Assembly: GCA_963756025.1 (NCBI GenBank)
Contig: CAVWMF010000008.1
Location: 248,001-312,000, forward strand
Direction of reading: 5' to 3'
Length of the DNA stretch: 64,000 nucleotides
Origin: Bog-473 sp963756025
GTDB taxonomy: Bacteria; Actinomycetota; Acidimicrobiia; Acidimicrobiales; RAAP-2
Shown here piece by piece: positions 35,753-44,080 of the stretch. The translations under genes were made by a program, and so were the position numbers. The notes beneath the pieces are model-generated. The model ran no database searches, was not told the DNA's origin, and was given only the letters and a program-made list of their open reading frames with translations. Numbering within the stretch: position 1 is the stretch's first letter; each line of letters begins with the position of its first letter.

Positions 35753-36785
35753 CGCCGGCTACCCCGTCGTCGTCAAGGCACAGGTCAAGGTCGGCGGTCG
35801 TGGCAAGGCCGGCGGCGTCAAGCTGGCGGCTGACGCCGACGAAGTGCGCTTCCACGCCGGGAACATCCTCGGGCTCGATATCAAAGGTCACGTCGTCAAG
35901 CGCCTCTGGGTCGAGCACGCGTCGGACATCGAGAAGGAGTACTACGCCAGCTTCACCCTCGACCGGCCCAACAAGCTGCATCTCGGCATGCTGTCGGCCG
36001 AGGGCGGGGTGGAGATCGAAGAAGTGGCGGTCACCAACCCCGACGCCATCGCCATGCTGCACATCAACCCGCTCGACGGCCTCGACGAGGGGACGGCCCG
36101 CGAGTGGGTCGACCGGGCCAACCTCGACCCCGAGGCGCGCGAGCAGGCCGCCACGCTGCTCGTGCGGCTCTACCACTGCTACGTCGAAGGTGACTGCGAC
36201 CTGGCCGAGATAAACCCGCTGATCCTCACGCCCGAGGGCAAGGTGCACGCCCTCGATGCCAAAGTGACGCTCGATGAGAATGCGACCTTCCGCCACCCCG
36301 AATGGGAGGAGTACAACGACGACTCCGACATCGACCCGCGGGAGAAGATGGCCAAGGAAAAGGGCCTGAACTACATCGGGCTCGAGGGCTCCGTGGGCAT
36401 CATCGCCAACGGGGCGGGGCTGGCCATGAGCACGCTCGACGTGGTGACCCAGGCCGGCGGCGCCGCCGCCAACTTCCTCGACATCGGAGGGGGGGCCAAC
36501 GCCGACGTGATGGCCGCCGCCCTCGAGGTGATCAACGCCGACCCGGCCGTCCGCTCCATCTTCGTCAACATCTTCGGCGGGATCACCCGGGTGGACGAGG
36601 TGGCGAAGGGGATCATCGAGGCCATGAGCCGGGTCAAGCTGAGCTCGCCGGTCGTCATGCGACTCGACGGGACCAACGCCACCGAGGGTCGGGCGCTCCT
36701 GGCCGACCACCTGTCCGACCAGTTGATCGCCGAGCCGACGATGCTCGACGCCGCCCGCCGCGCTGTTGCCCTGGCCAAGGCCTGA
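35643..36785 (+). CDS. sucC: Succinyl-CoA synthetase (ADP-forming) subunit beta
   Basis: 380 residues from GTG 35643, reading VDLYEYQGKQYFARFGIPTS, with AAGGAG about 14 bases upstream. ATP-grasp domain: VVVKAQVKVGGRGKAGGVKL; CoA-ligase part: GSVGIIANGAGLAMSTLD, NFLDIGGGAN and VFGGITR-like FVNIFGGITRVDEVA. TCA-cycle enzyme making ATP from succinyl-CoA with SucD, which follows after 25 bases. Confidence 0.96.
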   Translation: MDLYEYQGKQYFARFGIPTSPGGVADTVDEAVTQADDAGYPVVVKAQVKVGGRGKAGGVKLAADADEVRFHAGNILGLDIKGHVVKRLWVEHASDIEKEYYASFTLDRPNKLHLGMLSAEGGVEIEEVAVTNPDAIAMLHINPLDGLDEGTAREWVDRANLDPEAREQAATLLVRLYHCYVEGDCDLAEINPLILTPEGKVHALDAKVTLDENATFRHPEWEEYNDDSDIDPREKMAKEKGLNYIGLEGSVGIIANGAGLAMSTLDVVTQAGGAAANFLDIGGGANADVMAAALEVINADPAVRSIFVNIFGGITRVDEVAKGIIEAMSRVKLSSPVVMRLDGTNATEGRALLADHLSDQLIAEPTMLDAARRAVALAKA

Positions 36786-36810
36786 GGCAGAAGGGAACAA
36801 AGGAAACAAC

Positions 36811-37701
36811 GTGAGCATCTTCGTTGACGAGACGACCAAGGTCGTCATCCAGGGCATCAGCCCGACCAGCCAGGGCCTCTACCACGGCCTGCGCAACAAG
36901 GCCTACGGCACCAAGGTGGTGGGCGGCACCAACCCCAAGCGTGGAGGCGAGGTGATCGAGGGCATCGACGTGTTCTCGTCCGTGGCCGAGGCCGTGAAGG
37001 AGACCGGGGCGACGGCGTCGTTCATCTCGGTACCGCCCCGCGGTGCGGCCGATGCGATCGTGGAGGCGGCCGAGGCCGGTATCGCCTTCATCGTCTGCAT
37101 CACCGAGGGCATCCCGGCCCAGGACGAGGCATTGGCCTACAACCGGCTGGTGCGTGAATTCCCCGGCACCCGCCTGCTCGGGCCGAACTGCCCGGGCATC
37201 ATTTCCCCGGGCAAGTGCAACATCGGGATCACGTCCGGCGACATCGCGCTCGCTGGCGGCCCGGTCGGGATCGTGAGCCGTTCGGGCACCCTGACCTACC
37301 AGGCCCTGCACGAGCTGTCGCAACAGGGCATCGGGCAGACGACCTGTGTCGGCATCGGCGGCGACCCGGTCCCCGGCACCAACTTCATCGATTGCCTGGC
37401 CGCCTTCGAGGCCGATCCCGAGACCCGGGCCATCATGATGATCGGCGAGATCGGCGGCTCCGAAGAGGAGCGCGCGGCCGAGTTCATCGCCAATTCCATG
37501 ACCAAGCCCGTGGCGGCCTATGTGGCGGGCGTGACTGCGCCGCCGGGCCGGAAGATGGGGCACGCGGGAGCCATTATCTCGGGCTCCCAGGGCACGGCAC
37601 AGGCCAAAATGGAGGCACTGACCGCCGCCGGTGTCTTCGTCACGCAGAACCCGACCGAGTGCGGCGAAAAGATGGTCGCCATCGTGCGGGAGCTGCCCTG
37701 A
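36811..37701 (+). CDS. sucD: Succinyl-CoA synthetase subunit alpha
   Basis: 296 residues from GTG 36811 (AAAGGAAAC ribosome site). CoA-binding N-terminal Rossmann domain (VVIQGISPTSQGLYHGLRNK), LLGPNCPGIISPGKCNIGI, SRSGTLTYQALHEL, and the phosphohistidine loop KMGHAGAIISGSQGTAQAK. Forms the alpha2beta2 or alpha-beta enzyme with SucC. Confidence 0.96.
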   Translation: MSIFVDETTKVVIQGISPTSQGLYHGLRNKAYGTKVVGGTNPKRGGEVIEGIDVFSSVAEAVKETGATASFISVPPRGAADAIVEAAEAGIAFIVCITEGIPAQDEALAYNRLVREFPGTRLLGPNCPGIISPGKCNIGITSGDIALAGGPVGIVSRSGTLTYQALHELSQQGIGQTTCVGIGGDPVPGTNFIDCLAAFEADPETRAIMMIGEIGGSEEERAAEFIANSMTKPVAAYVAGVTAPPGRKMGHAGAIISGSQGTAQAKMEALTAAGVFVTQNPTECGEKMVAIVRELP

Positions 37702-37776
37702 CCGGCTGAGGAGAATTGGGCTGCTGTTGGGTGTCGGTGGAGATCCCGGAGTTGCGCGGCATCGAGTCTGGGAGCA

Positions 37777-39617
37777 ATGGGTATCACGCCGGTCTCCCGC
37801 GCCGCGAGGACGCGGGGAGCTGCCGTCGTGCTGGCCGCAATCGCTGCTGTGGCCGCCGTGGGCGTCGTGCAGGCGGGCACGGGGACGCCGGCGAGCGCCG
37901 CATCGTCCCCCGCCGGGGTAGCCCTCTCGTCACCGGCACCGACGACCCCCGCCTACAACGGCGACGCCGGTGACCCCGACGTGGTCGAGTCGGGCGGCAC
38001 CTATTACGCCTTCAGTACCGGAACCGCACTCGGCAACCACCTGCAGGCGCTCGTCGACACCTCCGGCAATCCCCAGTCCGGGTGGCGGAGCTACACCGGC
38101 CAGTCGTTCGGGTCGACCGCACTGCCGAATGTCCCCTCGTGGGAAGCGGTCAACACCCAGACATCTCCGGGCGTCTTCTTCTTCGGCGGCCACTGGGTGA
38201 TGTTCTATGACGCTGCGCAGGCGGGCCATGCCAGCGACACGGGATTCGACTGCCTGTCGGTGGCGACGGCGGCCGGCATCAGCCCCAGCAATGCGGCGTT
38301 CACCGACAACTCGGGTGGACCGCTCCTGTGCCAATCGGCGCTGGGCGGGGCCATCGACCCCAGCCCCTTCATCGACCCTGTCAACGGAAGTCCCTGGCTG
38401 GTCTGGAAGTCCAACGACGGCGGCTCGTCGAGGCCGGCGGGCATCTGGACCGAAGAGCTCAACAGCGCCGGCACCGGATTCCTGGCGGGCTCTTCTCCCA
38501 CCCAGATCTTCTTCAACAACACGACGGCCTATCCCTGGGAGAACACCGTCGAGGACCCCTCCATGGTCGCCTTCGGCGGCAAGTTCTACCTCCTCTTCAG
38601 CGGGGGGATCTACGCCTCGCCGGGTTACGCCGAGGGCGTCGCGGTCTGCGCCACGCCGACGAGCACCTGCACCCAGACCGACCCGAACCCGATCCTCTCG
38701 TCCTACGGCTCGGTGGCCGGCCCCGGCGGAGGATCGTTCTTCCAGGATTCGGCGGGCAACTACTGGCTCGACTACGGGGGCTGGACCGCTGGTTGCACGA
38801 GCTACTCGTGCGGGGCGCGCGCCGGTTGTTCGTCGCCCCCGTCACCCTGAGTAACGCCTCGGGTGGGATCAACGAGCCGGCGGTGGACGTGTCCGATACA
38901 CCGAACGGCAAGGGCTACTGGCTCGTGGCCAGTGACGGCGGCATCTTCACCTTCGGCGATGCCGCGTTCTACGGCTCCACCGGAGCCATCCATCTCAACC
39001 AGCCCATCGTCGGCATGGCGGCGACCCCCGACGGGCGGGGCTACTGGCTCGTGGCCAGTGACGGCGGCATCTTCACCTTCGGCGATGCCGCGTTCTACGG
39101 CTCCACCGGAGCCATCCATCTCAACCAGCCCATCGTCGGCATGGCGGCGACCCCCGACGGGCGGGGCTACTGGCTCGTGGCCAGTGACGGCGGCATCTTC
39201 ACCTTCGGCGATGCCGCGTTCTACGGCTCCACCGGAGCCATCCATCTCAACCAGCCCATCGTCGGCATGGCGTCCTCGCCCGACGGGAGGGGCTATTGGC
39301 TCGTGGCGTCCGACGGCGGCATCTTCACCTTCGGCGACGCCCGGTTCATGGGATCGACCGGCGCCATTCACCTCAACGCCCCCATCGTCGGCATGGCATC
39401 TTCGCCCGACGGAGACGGCTACTGGCTGGCGGCCTCGGACGGCGGCATCTTCACCTTCGGCGACGCCCGGTTCATGGGATCGACCGGCGCCATTCACCTC
39501 AACGCCCCCATCGTCGGCATGGCATCTTCGCCCGATGGAGGGGGTTACACCCTGGTCGCCTCCGATGGCGGTATTTTCAACTTCGGTGACGCCACCTTCT
39601 ACGGCTCACCGGCCTGA
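37777..39617 (+). CDS. Secreted GH43-like protein with six C-terminal 42-residue repeats, frameshifted
   Basis: About 613 residues when corrected. Residues 1-45 are a signal peptide (Arg-rich start, AVVLAAIAAVAAVGVV, then ASAASS). Residues about 60-340 look like a five-bladed glycosidase-43 type domain: GDAGDPDVVESGGTYYAFST has the catalytic-base DPDV, and TVEDPSMVAFGGKFYLLFSG a second blade motif. Substrate unknown. At 38812-38815 a GGGG run appears one G short: the first frame stops at 38850, the next continues GARRLFVAPVTLSNASGG into six repeats (GYWLVASDGGIFTFGDAAFY...PIVGMA). The block begins with the strand EPAVDVSDTPNGKG and ends GDATFYGSPA, a phase shifted from that of the protein at 19354. 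ATG start after the sucD gap; apparently monocistronic. Confidence 0.85.
38912..39614 (+). repeat. Six 126-base tandem repeats in the GH43-like gene
   Basis: The codons for GYWLVASDGG recur every 126 bases from about 38912. Units 1-3 are nearly identical at DNA level and units 4-5 form a second subgroup (FGDARFMGSTGAIHLNAPIV); unit 6 is truncated after GDATFYGSPA. Two subgroups imply at least two rounds of expansion. Confidence 0.95.
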
Positions 39618-39670
39618 GCCGGCTCCGATGAGCTGAGGCACGGCACGACCCCGGCGCCGCCGTTGCTAGC

Positions 39671-41869
39671 GTGACCGGCGTGCGCGTGGGAGTCCTGGTA
39701 TCGGGGAGCGGGACGATCCTCGAAGCCATGTTCGAGGCCGGGCTGCCCGTGACCGTCGTCCTCTCCGACCGGCCGTGCGCCGCGCTCGAGCTGGCCCGCA
39801 CCCACGGAGCGGCCGCCGAGTTGGTCGACCGCAACGGGTACGGCGGCTTCGGGTCCGCCTTCGATCGCGAGAGCTATACGGCCGCGGTGGCGGCCACGCT
39901 GGTGGCGCACCAGGTGGACCTGGTGGCCATGGCGGGCTTCGGCACGGTGTTGTCCCAAGCCGTGCACACAGCGTTTCCCGACCGCGTCCTGAATACGCAC
40001 CCCGCACTGCTCCCTGCTTTTCCCGGTTGGCACGGCGTGCGCGACGCCCTCGCGGCGGGTGTCACCGAAACGGGGTGCACGGTGCACCTGGCCACTCTCG
40101 AGATGGATGCCGGACCGATCCTGGCCCAGCACGTCGTCCCGGTGTTGCCCGGCGACACGGAGGAGACCCTCCACGAACGCATCAAGGTGGCCGAACGCAC
40201 GCTGTACCCGGAGACCGTGGCCCGGGCCCTGGGCGAGCTCGAGGCCGGACGATCGATTGAACCACCCGCGCGACCGGTGCGAACCGCGTCACCGGCGCGC
40301 CTGCGCAATGAGGAGATGACTTCGTTGAGGGCATTGCTGTCGGTCTATGACAAGGAAGGGCTGATCGAGTTGGCCCAGGGCCTCGCTGACCTGGGCTGGG
40401 AGCTGGTGGCCAGCGGCAACACGGCCGCCGCCCTGGCTGACGCCGGTATCGCCCACCTCCAGGTGGCCGAGGTCACGGGCTCCCCCGAGATGTTGGGCGG
40501 GCGGGTCAAGACCCTGCACCCCAAGATCCACGGGGGCATCCTGGCGGACCGGGATGTGCCGAGTCACATGGCGGACCTCGAGGCCAATGGCATCGAAGCC
40601 ATCGACCTCGTGGTGACCAACCTGTACCCGTTCTCGTCGGATCCCTCGATCGAGCTCATCGACATCGGCGGGCCGTCGATGGTCCGCAGCGCGGCAAAGA
40701 ACCATGCGCACGTGGGTATTCTGACGTCCCCGCGGGATTACCCCGAGGTCCTCGCCGAGCTCCGCCAAGGTGACGGCTCGCTGTCGGACGCCACGCGCCG
40801 CCGGTTGGCCCGGGCGGCCTTTGCGCACACGGCGGCCTACGACGCCGCCATCGTGGCCTGGCTCGACGCCGGCGGGCCCGGACCCGGACCCGGAGCCGCC
40901 GAGCTCGCCGCCGTCCTGCCCCCGACACTGCACCTCACCCTGGAGCGGACGGCGGTGCTCCGCTACGGCGAGAACCCGCACCAGCGTGGCGCCCGCTACC
41001 GCACGGCCGGCACGACGAGTTGGTGGGACGACCTGCAGCAGCACGGCGGCAAGGAGCTCTCCTACCTCAACCTCTTCGACGGCGACGCCGCCTGGCGGCT
41101 GGTCCACGAGCTTGCACAGGACGCCGGGCAGCCCGCGGTCGCCATCATCAAGCACGCCAACCCCTGTGGCGCCGCGGTGGCCGACGACCTCGTCACCGCC
41201 TACGAACGGGCGCTCGAATGCGACGTGCAATCGGCCTTCGGCGGCGTCGTCGCCATCGGCGGCGTGGTGACCGAGGCCTTGGCGGATGCCGTGGCCGCCG
41301 GGCCCCAGGCCGATGTCATCATCGCCGCCTCCTACGAGCCGGCGGCACTCGAGAAGCTGACGACCCGGCGCAAGGCCACCCGGCTCCTCTCGGGTCCGGC
41401 GCCCGAGCGGGCGGTGCGTCAATTGCGGAGCCTGGGTACGAGTGTGCTGGTGCAGGACATCGACACCTTCGCTTCCCCCCGGGCCGACTGGAGCGTCGTG
41501 ACCGAGCGGCCACCGACCGATGAGGAGTGGCGCGACCTGGTGCTGGCCTGGCGGGTCTGCGGTCGGACCACGTCGAACGCCATCGCCATCGTGAACGACG
41601 GGCAGGCCGTCGGCGTGGGCGCCGGCCAACAGTCGCGGGTGGTGGCCGCCGAAATCGCCGTCCGCAAGGCCGGGGAGAAGGCCAAGGGAGGAGCGGGCGC
41701 CAGTGATGCCTTCTTCCCGTTCCCCGACGGATTGCTCGTCCTGGCCGCCGCCGGTGTCACCGCGGTGGTGCAGCCCGGAGGCTCGGTCAAGGACGGCGAA
41801 GTCATCGCGGCCGCCGACGAGGCCGGGCTGGCCATGGTGGTCACCTCCGAGCGGCACTTCCGGCACTGA
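39671..41869 (+). CDS. purH: PurN-PurH continuous reading frame (GAR transformylase + AICAR transformylase/IMP cyclohydrolase)
   Basis: 732 residues. 1 to about 205 is PurN: VGVLVSGSGTILEAM, FPDRVLNTHPALLPAFPGWH, TGCTVHLATLEMDAGPILAQ. From about 216 it is PurH: MGS-like IMP cyclohydrolase (LLSVYDKEGLIELAQG, TLHPKIHGGIL) and AICAR transformylase (LRYGENPHQRGARYR, IIKHANPCGAA, FPDGLLVLAAAGVTAVVQPG). Both enzymes use 10-formyl-THF in purine synthesis; folD follows. No stop separates the domains, but a GAGGAG ribosome site and an ATGA overlap signature lie exactly at the junction, so the fusion could be an artefact of a one-base error at the end of purN. Start GTG 39671 or 39680. Confidence 0.9.
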   Translation: MTGVRVGVLVSGSGTILEAMFEAGLPVTVVLSDRPCAALELARTHGAAAELVDRNGYGGFGSAFDRESYTAAVAATLVAHQVDLVAMAGFGTVLSQAVHTAFPDRVLNTHPALLPAFPGWHGVRDALAAGVTETGCTVHLATLEMDAGPILAQHVVPVLPGDTEETLHERIKVAERTLYPETVARALGELEAGRSIEPPARPVRTASPARLRNEEMTSLRALLSVYDKEGLIELAQGLADLGWELVASGNTAAALADAGIAHLQVAEVTGSPEMLGGRVKTLHPKIHGGILADRDVPSHMADLEANGIEAIDLVVTNLYPFSSDPSIELIDIGGPSMVRSAAKNHAHVGILTSPRDYPEVLAELRQGDGSLSDATRRRLARAAFAHTAAYDAAIVAWLDAGGPGPGPGAAELAAVLPPTLHLTLERTAVLRYGENPHQRGARYRTAGTTSWWDDLQQHGGKELSYLNLFDGDAAWRLVHELAQDAGQPAVAIIKHANPCGAAVADDLVTAYERALECDVQSAFGGVVAIGGVVTEALADAVAAGPQADVIIAASYEPAALEKLTTRRKATRLLSGPAPERAVRQLRSLGTSVLVQDIDTFASPRADWSVVTERPPTDEEWRDLVLAWRVCGRTTSNAIAIVNDGQAVGVGAGQQSRVVAAEIAVRKAGEKAKGGAGASDAFFPFPDGLLVLAAAGVTAVVQPGGSVKDGEVIAAADEAGLAMVVTSERHFRH
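40310..40327 (+). promoter_or_regulatory. Internal ribosome site and start at the purN/purH junction
   Basis: GAGGAG at 40310-40315 is followed by ATG at 40316 and, nine bases after the GAGGAG, TTG at 40325; both are in the PurH frame. ATGA at 40316-40319 would be the classic overlap if PurN ended in the alternative frame at TGA 40317-40319. PurH can thus be made alone whether or not the fusion is real. Confidence 0.6.
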
Positions 41870-41888
41870 GATCGAGGGAGACGAACTG

Positions 41889-42749
41889 ATGGCAGCGATC
41901 CTGCTCGACGGCGAGGCCGTGGCGGCCCGGGTGCGGGCCGAGGTGGCCGACCGTGTGGCGCGCCTGGCCCATGAGGGCATCACCGTCGGCCTGGGCACCA
42001 TTCTGGTCGGCGACGATGGGCCGAGCGAGCGCTACGTGGCCATGAAGCACGCGGACTGCGCCGAGGTGGGCATGCTCTCGGTGGGGGAGCACCTCCCCTC
42101 CACGGCGACCCAGGCCGAAGTGGAGGCGGTGGTCGGGCGTTTCAACAGCGACCCGGCGATCAACGCGTACCTCGTCCAGCTCCCGCTCCCCGCCGGCCTC
42201 GATGAGGAACGGGTCCTGCTGGCCGTCGATCCCGCCAAGGACGTCGACGGCCTGCACCCTACGAACTTGGGCCGCCTGGTCATGAGCGCCCCCGGGCCCC
42301 TGCCGTGCACCCCCGCCGGCATCGTCGAGCTGCTCGGGGCGTACGATGTCCCGGTGGAAGGTCGCCACGTGGTGATCATCGGGAGGGGCCTGACCATCGG
42401 TCGCCCGCTCGCCCTCCTCCTGGCCTCGAAACGCCCGGGTTGTAACGCCGCGGTCACCGTGGTGCACACAGGGGTCGACGACGAGTCCCTGGCGGCCATC
42501 GTGCGTACGGGCGACGTGGTCGTGGCCGCGGCCGGCCGGGCCGGTCTGGTTTCGGCCGACATGATCAGGCCCGGTGCCGCCGTTGTCGGGGCGGGCACCA
42601 GCTGGGCCGGCAAGAAATTGCTCTCCGACGTACAGGAGGACGTGGCAGAAGTGGCGGGCTGGATGACCCCCCGGATCGGTGGGGTCGGTCCCATGACCCG
42701 TGCCATGCTCTTGCGTAACGCCGTGCGTGCGGCCGAGCGTGCCGCGTAG
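41889..42749 (+). CDS. folD: Methylenetetrahydrofolate dehydrogenase/cyclohydrolase
   Basis: 286 residues. Interconverts 5,10-methylene-THF and 10-formyl-THF, the cofactor of PurN/PurH upstream. SERYVAMKHADCAEVGM contains the catalytic Lys; YLVQLPLPAGLDEERVL, PAKDVDGLHPTNLGRL, and the NADP-binding IIGRGLTIGRPLALLLA are family signatures. Starts 19 bases after purH; the open frame from 41703 is purH shadow. Confidence 0.95.
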   Translation: MAAILLDGEAVAARVRAEVADRVARLAHEGITVGLGTILVGDDGPSERYVAMKHADCAEVGMLSVGEHLPSTATQAEVEAVVGRFNSDPAINAYLVQLPLPAGLDEERVLLAVDPAKDVDGLHPTNLGRLVMSAPGPLPCTPAGIVELLGAYDVPVEGRHVVIIGRGLTIGRPLALLLASKRPGCNAAVTVVHTGVDDESLAAIVRTGDVVVAAAGRAGLVSADMIRPGAAVVGAGTSWAGKKLLSDVQEDVAEVAGWMTPRIGGVGPMTRAMLLRNAVRAAERAA

Positions 42750-42772
42750 GGTCGTCCGAGCCGGGAGAAGAC

Positions 42773-43159
42773 ATGTCAGAGGGAGAATTCTCCGAGCGCC
42801 CATGGGGTAACTACACCGTCCTGAGCGAAGACGCACCGGATCACAAGGTGAAGCGCATCGTCGTGCATCCGGGCAAGCGGCTGAGTCTCCAGCGCCACGC
42901 CAAGCGGGCGGAGCACTGGTTCATCGTGGCGGGCACGGCCCAGGTGACGGTCGACGCCTCGGTGACCGAGCTCGCCCCGGGCCAGGCCATCGACATCCCC
43001 ATGGGGGCGGCCCACCGCATCGCGAATGAAGGGGCGGAGGACGTGGTGTTCATCGAGGTGCAGCACGGGACCTACTTCGGCGAGGACGACATCGTCCGGC
43101 TCGAGGACGACTTCGGGCGGGCGGACGCCGGGGTGGGGAGCCCGGGAACGGGACCGTGA
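42773..43159 (+). CDS. Cupin, mannose-6-phosphate isomerase type II C-terminal-like
   Basis: 128 residues. A single cupin: ERPWGNYTVLSEDAPDHKVK, HPGKRLSLQRHAKRAEHWFI (metal His/Glu), GTAQVTVD, and IPMGAAHRIANEGAEDVVFI then EVQHGTYFGEDDIVR. Matches the stand-alone isomerase domain related to ManC. Could make mannose-6-P, but no mannose genes are nearby. Stop overlaps metF by four bases. Confidence 0.88.
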   Translation: MSEGEFSERPWGNYTVLSEDAPDHKVKRIVVHPGKRLSLQRHAKRAEHWFIVAGTAQVTVDASVTELAPGQAIDIPMGAAHRIANEGAEDVVFIEVQHGTYFGEDDIVRLEDDFGRADAGVGSPGTGP

Positions 43160-44034
43160 CCAAGATCGCCGACCTGCTCGCCGCCGGGAAGACGTATTCC
43201 TTCGAATTCTTCCCGCCGAAGAACGACGCCGAGCTGGCCACCCTCGCCCGCACCATCGGCGAGCTGCAGCCCCTCAGCCCGTCGTTCGTGTCGGTCACCT
43301 ACCGGGGCGGCGCCGCATCCCGCCAGAGGACGTTCGACCTGGTGAGCGGCATGCTGCACACGACGTCGCTCAACCCGATGGCGCACCTCATCTGTGTGGC
43401 CCACAGCCGGCTCGAGCTCGCCGACATCCTGGTCACGCTGCGCAAGGCCGGCGTCGAGAACCTCATGGCCCTCGGCGGCGACCCCCCGTCCGACCCCGAG
43501 GCCGGACCCGGTGAGCTGGCGTACGCCGCGGAGCTGGTCGAGCTGGCCCGGGCCATCGGGGGCTTCTCCGTCGGCGTGGCCGCCCACCCGGCCGGGCATC
43601 CCCGTTCGACGAGTACCGCGAGTGACCGTGACTTCCTCGCCGCAAAGCTGGAGATGGCCGACTTCGGGATCACCCAATTCTTCTTCGAGGCCTCCGAGTA
43701 CGAGGGGTTGCGGTCCGACCTCGAGGCCCGCAGGGTCCACACCCCTGTCCTGCCCGGGATCCTGCCCGTGACCTCCCTCGCCTCCATGGGCCGCCTGGGC
43801 GCCATGGGGGCTCCGGCGCCGGGCTGGATGCAGGAGCGCCTGCAGGCCGCCCACGACGCCGGAGGGGCCGAGGCGGTCCGCAGCGAAGGGGTGGTGCTGG
43901 CCACCGAGCTCTGTGCCGACCTGCTCACGCTCGATGTGCCTGGCCTGCACTTCTATACGTTCAACACCTCCAGCGCGACCCGGGAGATCTACGCCGCCCT
44001 CGGCCTCGGGCCGTCACTCGCCGCCACGGGCTGA
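43156..44034 (+). CDS. metF: 5,10-methylenetetrahydrofolate reductase
   Basis: 292 residues, GTG start overlapping the cupin gene. TYSFEFFPPKNDAELATLAR with the catalytic Glu, FVSVTYRGGAAS, NLMALGGDPPSDPEAGPGEL and FGITQFFFEASEYEGLRSD are conserved FAD-enzyme segments. Reduces methylene-THF to methyl-THF for methionine synthesis, and links to folD two genes upstream. Just after the stop, GGGCTGAACAGCCC forms a small hairpin. Confidence 0.94.
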   Translation: MTKIADLLAAGKTYSFEFFPPKNDAELATLARTIGELQPLSPSFVSVTYRGGAASRQRTFDLVSGMLHTTSLNPMAHLICVAHSRLELADILVTLRKAGVENLMALGGDPPSDPEAGPGELAYAAELVELARAIGGFSVGVAAHPAGHPRSTSTASDRDFLAAKLEMADFGITQFFFEASEYEGLRSDLEARRVHTPVLPGILPVTSLASMGRLGAMGAPAPGWMQERLQAAHDAGGAEAVRSEGVVLATELCADLLTLDVPGLHFYTFNTSSATREIYAALGLGPSLAATG

Positions 44035-44080
44035 ACAGCCCAATTGGGATGGCGCTGACCCACCCCCTAGCATCGAAGAA

